Below, piece after piece: positions 59,118-64,000 of a stretch of DNA of 64,000 nucleotides (position 1 is the first letter of the stretch; every line of letters begins with the position of its first letter). This DNA comes from JADJPO01 sp963724535 (lineage in GTDB: Bacteria > Actinomycetota > Actinomycetes > Actinomycetales > Kineosporiaceae): positions 1 through 64,000 of the forward strand of contig CAVRVD010000023.1 of NCBI GenBank assembly GCA_963724535.1, read 5' to 3'. Position numbers and translations under genes: made by a program. The notes beneath the pieces were generated by a model. It saw only the letters and a program-made list of their open reading frames with translations, did not search any database and had not been told where the DNA came from.

Positions 59118-61367
59118 ATGACCACGACACCTGTTCGCCACCCGGGCCCGCAGCGGCCCGACTCCATCCCCGACTCCAGACCCCCGGCAGGGCAGGCCTG
59201 GCCGCCCGCCGGCTCGAGCGGCCCGGTGCCGCCCTGGCCGATTCGGCACCGGTGGCTGACCCTGATCCTGGCCCTGTTCGTCGTCCTCGGTGCCGGCGCA
59301 CTGCTGGCCGGCGGGATCACCACCACCGAACCGGACGAGCAGCTGGTCGGCGACTCGGCCACGGCCAACGACATCGTCGAGTCCGCCGACTTCGACCGCC
59401 CGGTGACCGAGAACGTCGTCATCACGGCCCGCTCCGGAGCGCTCGACGCGGACGCCGCCACCGCCGCCACGCGGGATCTGGCGACCGCCTACCGAGGCCT
59501 GGACGGCGTGGCCGCCGTCGGCCAGCCGGCCCGGTCCGCGGACGGCACCACCGCGGTCCTGCCCGTCGAGCTGGACGCCGCCGCCGGCCCACGCGCCGGG
59601 ACCCGCACCGCCGCTGAGGCCGTGCCGGCCATGCTGGCCGCCACCGAACGGGTCGCCGCCGACCACCCCGACCTTCGGATCGGACAGGTCGGCCCCGGCT
59701 CGATCGACGTCGAGGTCGCCGAGGCGCTGGAGGCCGACTTCCGCCGGGCCGAGCTGATCAGCCTGCCGGTGACGCTGGTGATCCTGCTGGTCGCGTTCGG
59801 CGCCGTGGTCGCCGCCGGCGTGCCGGTGCTGCTCGGGCTGGGCTCGGTCGTCGTCGCTCTCGGCCTGACCGCCCTCGCCTCCCGCAACCTCGTTGCGGTC
59901 GACCCGAACGCGCAGGCGATGGTGCTGCTGATCGGTCTGGCGGTGGGGGTCGACTACGCCCTGTTCGTGCTACGCCGCTCCCGCGAGGAACGGGCCCGGG
60001 GTGCAGCCCCACACCAGGCGGTGGCGATCGCGATGCGCACCGCGGGGCGGGCCGTGGCCATCAGTGGCGTGACCGTCGTCGTGGCAGTCAGCGGGATGCT
60101 GGTCGCCGGAGGGCTGTTCACCTCCTTGGCGATGGGCACGCTGCTCGTGGTCGCCGCCGCGGTGCTCGCCTCGGCGACGGTGCTGCCGGCGCTGCTGGCC
60201 GTCCTCGGCGACAAGGTCGACGCTCTGCGCCTGCCCACCCACCGAGGCCGTCGCGGTCGGCGGGTGGAGGCCACCGGTGAGAGCCGGCTGTGGGGCGGCC
60301 TGGCCGCTCGGGTGACCCGTCGTCCGCTGCTGTCCGGTTCGCTCACGATCGCCCTGCTGGTGGCCCTCGCCGTCCCGGCTCTGGGCATGCGGACGGCCCT
60401 GCCCGGCGCCGAGAGCCTGCCGGCCGACTTCTCCAGCGTGGACGCCTACAACCGCCTGTCCGCAGCCTTCCCACAGGACGGCACCACGGTGGACGTCGTC
60501 GTCGAGGCCGATACCGCCAACGCACGGCGCGTGCAAGCTGCTCTGGCGCAGGGGTTCATCGGCGCCGTCCAGCTGCCCCACGTGGTCGGCGAGGCCCCGG
60601 AGATGATGGTCTCGAGGGACGCGCGGGTGCACGTGCTGCGCCTCGCCGTCCCGCTGGAGACCAGCGACCCCGCGCTCACCGACGTCGTGGACCGGGTGCG
60701 CAGCGACGTTGTCCCGGTGGTCTCCTCGGCGCTGACCGGAACGGACTCCAGGGTGCACGTCGGCGGATCGGCCGACGCAACCGACCTGTCCCGGTGGATG
60801 GGCGAGCGGCTCGGCTGGGTGGTCGGCTTCGTGCTGGTGCTGACCCTGTTGGTCATGCTGGTCTCGTTCGGCTCACCCTGGCTCGCCCTCGCCACCGTCG
60901 GGCTGAACCTGCTGTCGGTCGGCGCCGCCTACGGGGTGGTGACCCTGGTGTTCCAGAACAGCTGGGCCGAGGGTGTGCTCGGCTTCACCGCGATCGGCTC
61001 GGTGGCCTCGTGGATCCCGCTGATCATGTTCGTGATCCTGTTCGGGTTGTCGATGGACTACCACGTGTTCGTCGTGAGCCGGGTCCGGGAGGCGTTCACG
61101 GCCGGCGCCGAGCCGCGGGAGGCGGTCCGGCTCGGAGTGGCTCGCTCGGCCGGCGTGGTGACCAGCGCCGCCGTGGTCATGGTGGCGGTGTTCTCGATCT
61201 TCGCCACCCTGTCCAGCCTGGAGATGAAGCAGCTCGGGGTCGGGCTGGCGGTGGCGATCCTGCTCGACGCGACCGTCGTCCGGGGCGTGCTGTTGCCGGC
61301 GGTGCTGACCCTGCTCGGCCGGCGGGCACACACCGGGCCGCGGTGGGTGCCGGTCCTGCACCACTGA
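59118..61367 (+). CDS. MMPL-family RND transporter
   Basis: Membrane transporter of 749 residues with the duplicated MMPL layout. After a Pro-rich cytoplasmic start (about 50 residues) come one membrane segment, a periplasmic domain (to about 210), five membrane segments (about 215-365, including VGVDYALFVLRRSREE, the proton-relay DYxxF motif), a second periplasmic domain (about 425-570) and six more segments (LFGLSMDYHVFVVSRVREAF is the second DY motif). Such proteins export lipids or drugs in Actinobacteria. The ATG 59118 is chosen over GTG 59109; GGTGG lies before it. No regulator gene is adjacent. Confidence 0.93.
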   Translation: MTTTPVRHPGPQRPDSIPDSRPPAGQAWPPAGSSGPVPPWPIRHRWLTLILALFVVLGAGALLAGGITTTEPDEQLVGDSATANDIVESADFDRPVTENVVITARSGALDADAATAATRDLATAYRGLDGVAAVGQPARSADGTTAVLPVELDAAAGPRAGTRTAAEAVPAMLAATERVAADHPDLRIGQVGPGSIDVEVAEALEADFRRAELISLPVTLVILLVAFGAVVAAGVPVLLGLGSVVVALGLTALASRNLVAVDPNAQAMVLLIGLAVGVDYALFVLRRSREERARGAAPHQAVAIAMRTAGRAVAISGVTVVVAVSGMLVAGGLFTSLAMGTLLVVAAAVLASATVLPALLAVLGDKVDALRLPTHRGRRGRRVEATGESRLWGGLAARVTRRPLLSGSLTIALLVALAVPALGMRTALPGAESLPADFSSVDAYNRLSAAFPQDGTTVDVVVEADTANARRVQAALAQGFIGAVQLPHVVGEAPEMMVSRDARVHVLRLAVPLETSDPALTDVVDRVRSDVVPVVSSALTGTDSRVHVGGSADATDLSRWMGERLGWVVGFVLVLTLLVMLVSFGSPWLALATVGLNLLSVGAAYGVVTLVFQNSWAEGVLGFTAIGSVASWIPLIMFVILFGLSMDYHVFVVSRVREAFTAGAEPREAVRLGVARSAGVVTSAAVVMVAVFSIFATLSSLEMKQLGVGLAVAILLDATVVRGVLLPAVLTLLGRRAHTGPRWVPVLHH

Positions 61368-61461
61368 CCGAGGCGCCACGGCCGTCAAAGACCCGAAACG
61401 GCTGCCAACACCAGCGTGTTGCAGCAGTTTCGGTTCTTTGGCGCGGCTGTTGCACGCACGA

Positions 61462-61493
61462 AAGGGCGGCCCTCCTGGGGGAGAGCCGCCCTT
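61462..61493. terminator. Bidirectional hairpin between MMPL and groEL
   Basis: AAGGGCGGC pairs with GCCGCCCTT across a 14-nt loop. It lies about 40 nt after the groEL stop on the minus strand and about 95 nt after the MMPL stop, so it probably ends both transcripts. Confidence 0.8.
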
Positions 61494-61532
61494 CGCGTCG
61501 TGCAGGTGATGCGGGGACTGCTGATCAGTCGA

Positions 61533-63161
61533 TCAGAAGTCCATGCCGCCCATGCCACCGTCGCCACCGGGCATGGCCGGGGCGGCCTTCTCCGGCTTGT
61601 CGGCCACAACGACCTCGGTGGTCAGGAACAGCGCTGCGATGGACGCCGCGTTCTGCAGCGCCGACCGGGTGACCTTGGCCGGGTCGATGATGCCGACCTT
61701 GATCAGGTCGACGTACTCGCCGGTGGCCGCGTTCAGTCCCTCGCCCTCGCCCAGATGACGGACCTTCTCGGCCACGACACCGCCCTCGAGGCCGGCGTTG
61801 ATCGCGATCTGCTTGAGCGGGGCTTCGAGGGCCACCTTGACGATGTTCGCCCCGGTCGCCTCGTCGCCGGTCAGCCGGAGCTTCTCGAACGCCTTGACCG
61901 AGGCCTGGATCAGGGCTACGCCACCGCCGGCGACGATGCCCTCCTCGACCGCGGCCTTGGCGTTGCGCACCGCGTCCTCGATGCGGTGCTTGCGCTCCTT
62001 GAGCTCGACCTCGGTGGCCGCGCCCGCCTTGATCACCGCAACACCGCCGGCCAGCTTGGCCAAGCGCTCCTGCAGCTTCTCGCGGTCGTAGTCCGAGTCG
62101 CTCTTGTCGATCTCGGCCCGGATCTGGTTGACCCGCCCGGAGATCTGGTCGGCGTCACCGGCACCCTCGACGATGGTGGTCTCGTCCTTGGTGATGACCA
62201 CCTTGCGGGCCCGGCCCAGCAGCTCGATCCCGGTGTTCTCCAGCTTCAGGCCGACCTCCTCGGAGATCACCTGGCCGCCGGTGAGGATCGCGATGTCCTG
62301 CAGCATGGCCTTGCGGCGGTCGCCGAAGCCGGGCGCCTTGACGGCGGCCGACTTGAACGTGCCACGGATCTTGTTGACCACCAGGGTGGCCAGGGCCTCG
62401 CCCTCGACGTCCTCGGCGATGATCGCGAGCGGCTTGCCGCCCTGCATGACCTTCTCCAGCAGCGGGAGCAGGTCCTTCACCGAAGAGATCTTGGAGTTGA
62501 CGATCAGCAGGTACGGGTCGTCGAGCACGGTCTCCATGCGCTCGGCGTCGGTGACGAAGTAGGGCGAGATGTAGCCCTTGTCGAAGCGCATACCCTCGGT
62601 GAGCTCGAGCTCGAGCCCGAAGGTGTTCGACTCCTCGACGGTGATGACGCCTTCCTTGCCGACCTTGTCCATCGCCTCGGCGATCATCTCGCCGATCTGG
62701 GTGTCGGCGGCCGAGATCGAGGCGGTGGCCGCGATCTGCTCCTTGGTCTCGACCTCCTTGGCCTGCTCCAGCAACTGGGCGCAGACCGCCTCGGTGGCCT
62801 GCTCGATGCCGCGCTTGAGCTCCATCGGGTTGGCGCCGGCGGCGACGTTGCGCAGACCCTCACGGACCATCGCCTGGGCCAGGACGGTCGCGGTCGTGGT
62901 GCCGTCACCGGCCACGTCGTCGGTCTTCTTCGCGACTTCCTTGACCAGCTCAGCGCCGATCTTCTCGTACGGGTCCTCGAGCTCGATCTCCTTGGCGATG
63001 CTCACACCATCGTTGGTGATGGTGGGCGCTCCCCATTTCTTCTCAAGCACGACGTTGCGGCCCTTCGGGCCGAGAGTGACCTTGACGGCGTCGGCGAGGA
63101 TGTTCATGCCCCGCTCGAGACCACGCCGGGCCTCCTCGTCGAACGCGATGATCTTTGCCAT
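61533..63161 (-). CDS. groEL: 60-kDa chaperonin GroEL
   Basis: Chaperonin of 542 residues. AKIIAFDEEARRGLERGMN at the start, VTLGPKGRNVVLEKKWG, DGTTTATVLAQAM (ATP-binding, with the catalytic Asp of the GDGTTT loop), and AGGGVALIQA in the C-terminal equatorial part are typical. The chain ends GGDGGMGGMDF, the Gly-Met tail of housekeeping GroEL (GroEL2 type) and not the His-rich tail of GroEL1. No groES gene is next to it, as is usual for the second groEL of Actinobacteria. GGAGGGATCAC precedes the ATG. Two CIRCE operators upstream point to control by HrcA. Confidence 0.98.
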   Translation of the reverse strand: MAKIIAFDEEARRGLERGMNILADAVKVTLGPKGRNVVLEKKWGAPTITNDGVSIAKEIELEDPYEKIGAELVKEVAKKTDDVAGDGTTTATVLAQAMVREGLRNVAAGANPMELKRGIEQATEAVCAQLLEQAKEVETKEQIAATASISAADTQIGEMIAEAMDKVGKEGVITVEESNTFGLELELTEGMRFDKGYISPYFVTDAERMETVLDDPYLLIVNSKISSVKDLLPLLEKVMQGGKPLAIIAEDVEGEALATLVVNKIRGTFKSAAVKAPGFGDRRKAMLQDIAILTGGQVISEEVGLKLENTGIELLGRARKVVITKDETTIVEGAGDADQISGRVNQIRAEIDKSDSDYDREKLQERLAKLAGGVAVIKAGAATEVELKERKHRIEDAVRNAKAAVEEGIVAGGGVALIQASVKAFEKLRLTGDEATGANIVKVALEAPLKQIAINAGLEGGVVAEKVRHLGEGEGLNAATGEYVDLIKVGIIDPAKVTRSALQNAASIAALFLTTEVVVADKPEKAAPAMPGGDGGMGGMDF

Positions 63162-63303
63162 CGTGTGGTGATCCCTCCGCGGTACCGGGGTGGGTGGGCG
63201 GCCGGGCGGTGCCCGCGACGGACGGGACGGCGCGCCACGGGCCTGTCCCGCGACGTCCGGCCCTCACCGGTCCGGCCGAGGAGCCTGGTGGGCTCCCGAC
63301 GTA

Positions 63304-63330
63304 CTGTCACTCTCCATTGGAGAGTGCTAG
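63304..63330. promoter_or_regulatory. CIRCE-like operator, degenerate copy (HrcA site)
   Basis: CTGTCACTC, a 9-nt spacer and GAGTGCTAG. The right arm matches the CIRCE consensus at 8 of 9 positions and the left at 6 of 9. It begins 8 nt from the neighbouring site and would cover the transcription start of groEL. Confidence 0.75.
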
Positions 63331-63335
63331 TCCCA

Positions 63336-63364
63336 TGATTAGCACTCGACCCCGGTGAGTGCAA
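63336..63364 (-). promoter_or_regulatory. Putative groEL promoter
   Basis: On the minus strand TTGCAC (63364-63359) is followed after 17 nt by TAATCA (63341-63336). The elements overlap the CIRCE site at 63339-63365, so HrcA binding would block the promoter. Confidence 0.6.
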
Positions 63365-63365
63365 A
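63339..63365. promoter_or_regulatory. CIRCE operator (HrcA site)
   Basis: TTAGCACTC, the spacer GACCCCGGT (9 nt) and GAGTGCAAA. The left arm matches the consensus at all 9 positions, the right at 8 of 9. It sits 178 nt upstream of the groEL ATG and overlaps the predicted promoter. Confidence 0.9.
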
Positions 63366-63401
63366 CCTGACCGGCGCTCGAGACTGCGGGGAGGGAGCGT
63401 C

Positions 63402-64000
<599 letters not shown>

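Noticed and set aside
61416..63338. 640-codon open frame antisense to groEL
   Set aside because: It is the complement of a highly conserved, codon-biased gene and shows no domain of its own.

Overview
The window is a single stretch of very GC-rich, densely coding actinobacterial DNA (roughly 70% G+C by eye, strong GC bias at third codon positions, GTG and TTG starts common). Actinobacterial markers include a WXG100 protein, a HelD/HelR-type RNA-polymerase recycling ATPase, an MMPL transporter, a GroEL with a GGM tail behind CIRCE operators, and a two-domain exonuclease/polymerase of the actinobacterial PolA-like type. The genus cannot be fixed from the sequence alone. No rRNA, tRNA, CRISPR array or replication origin was seen.

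Layout. 0-0.6 kb: a decayed ISAs1-type transposase. 0.9-5.9 kb: a PhoP-like two-component pair, a secreted polysaccharide deacetylase, a tandem array of 71-bp palindromic repeats and an HtrA protease. 6.0-10.1 kb: a tight four-gene unit (CotH-type kinase, beta-propeller-like protein, TIM-barrel protein, HD phosphohydrolase). 10.1-15.2 kb: a frameshifted alpha/beta hydrolase, a DUF4031 protein and an Lrp/AsnC regulator, divergent from a PLP decarboxylase, then a secreted CAP-domain protein. 15.5-18.3 kb: an orphan WXG100 protein, the HelR-like ATPase and a second array of the 71-bp repeats.

18.35-33.5 kb: a form II CO-dehydrogenase-type molybdenum hydroxylase locus on the minus strand (coxS-coxL-coxM, xdhC/coxI, coxE, coxD). 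It is broken by accessory insertions: a co-translated pair of LuxR-type regulators; a secreted 177-residue protein with its own ABC ATPase and permease and an attenuator-like hairpin after the first gene; an oxidoreductase and a DinB protein; and a two-gene unit encoding a 48-residue secreted peptide and an 84-residue protein. This is the most unusual part of the window.

33.7-39 kb is carbohydrate metabolism (aldose epimerase, patatin, xylulokinase, GH1 glucosidase). 39-42.8 kb holds molybdopterin genes (moaA, moaD, moaE, a MobA-like transferase) that probably supply cofactor to the Cox-type enzyme. 42.8-50 kb has a large GH63-type glycosidase divergent from a glycosyltransferase-like protein, a thioredoxin-like lipoprotein with a frameshifted ccdA, an FMN-dependent hydroxy-acid dehydrogenase and a formamidase. 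50.6-53.9 kb holds an SDR and an inserted block (truncated PEP-synthase gene plus a ferrochelatase-like gene) closed by a chimeric remnant of the formamidase and SDR genes. 53.8-64 kb: a dimethylglycine/sarcosine dehydrogenase, MntH, an epimerase, an MMPL transporter, groEL with two CIRCE sites, and the start of a PolA-like gene.

Two intergenic repeat families each occur at two places. Many genes have a TANNNT-like hexamer 6-8 nt before the start codon and no ribosome binding site, which suggests leaderless transcripts.
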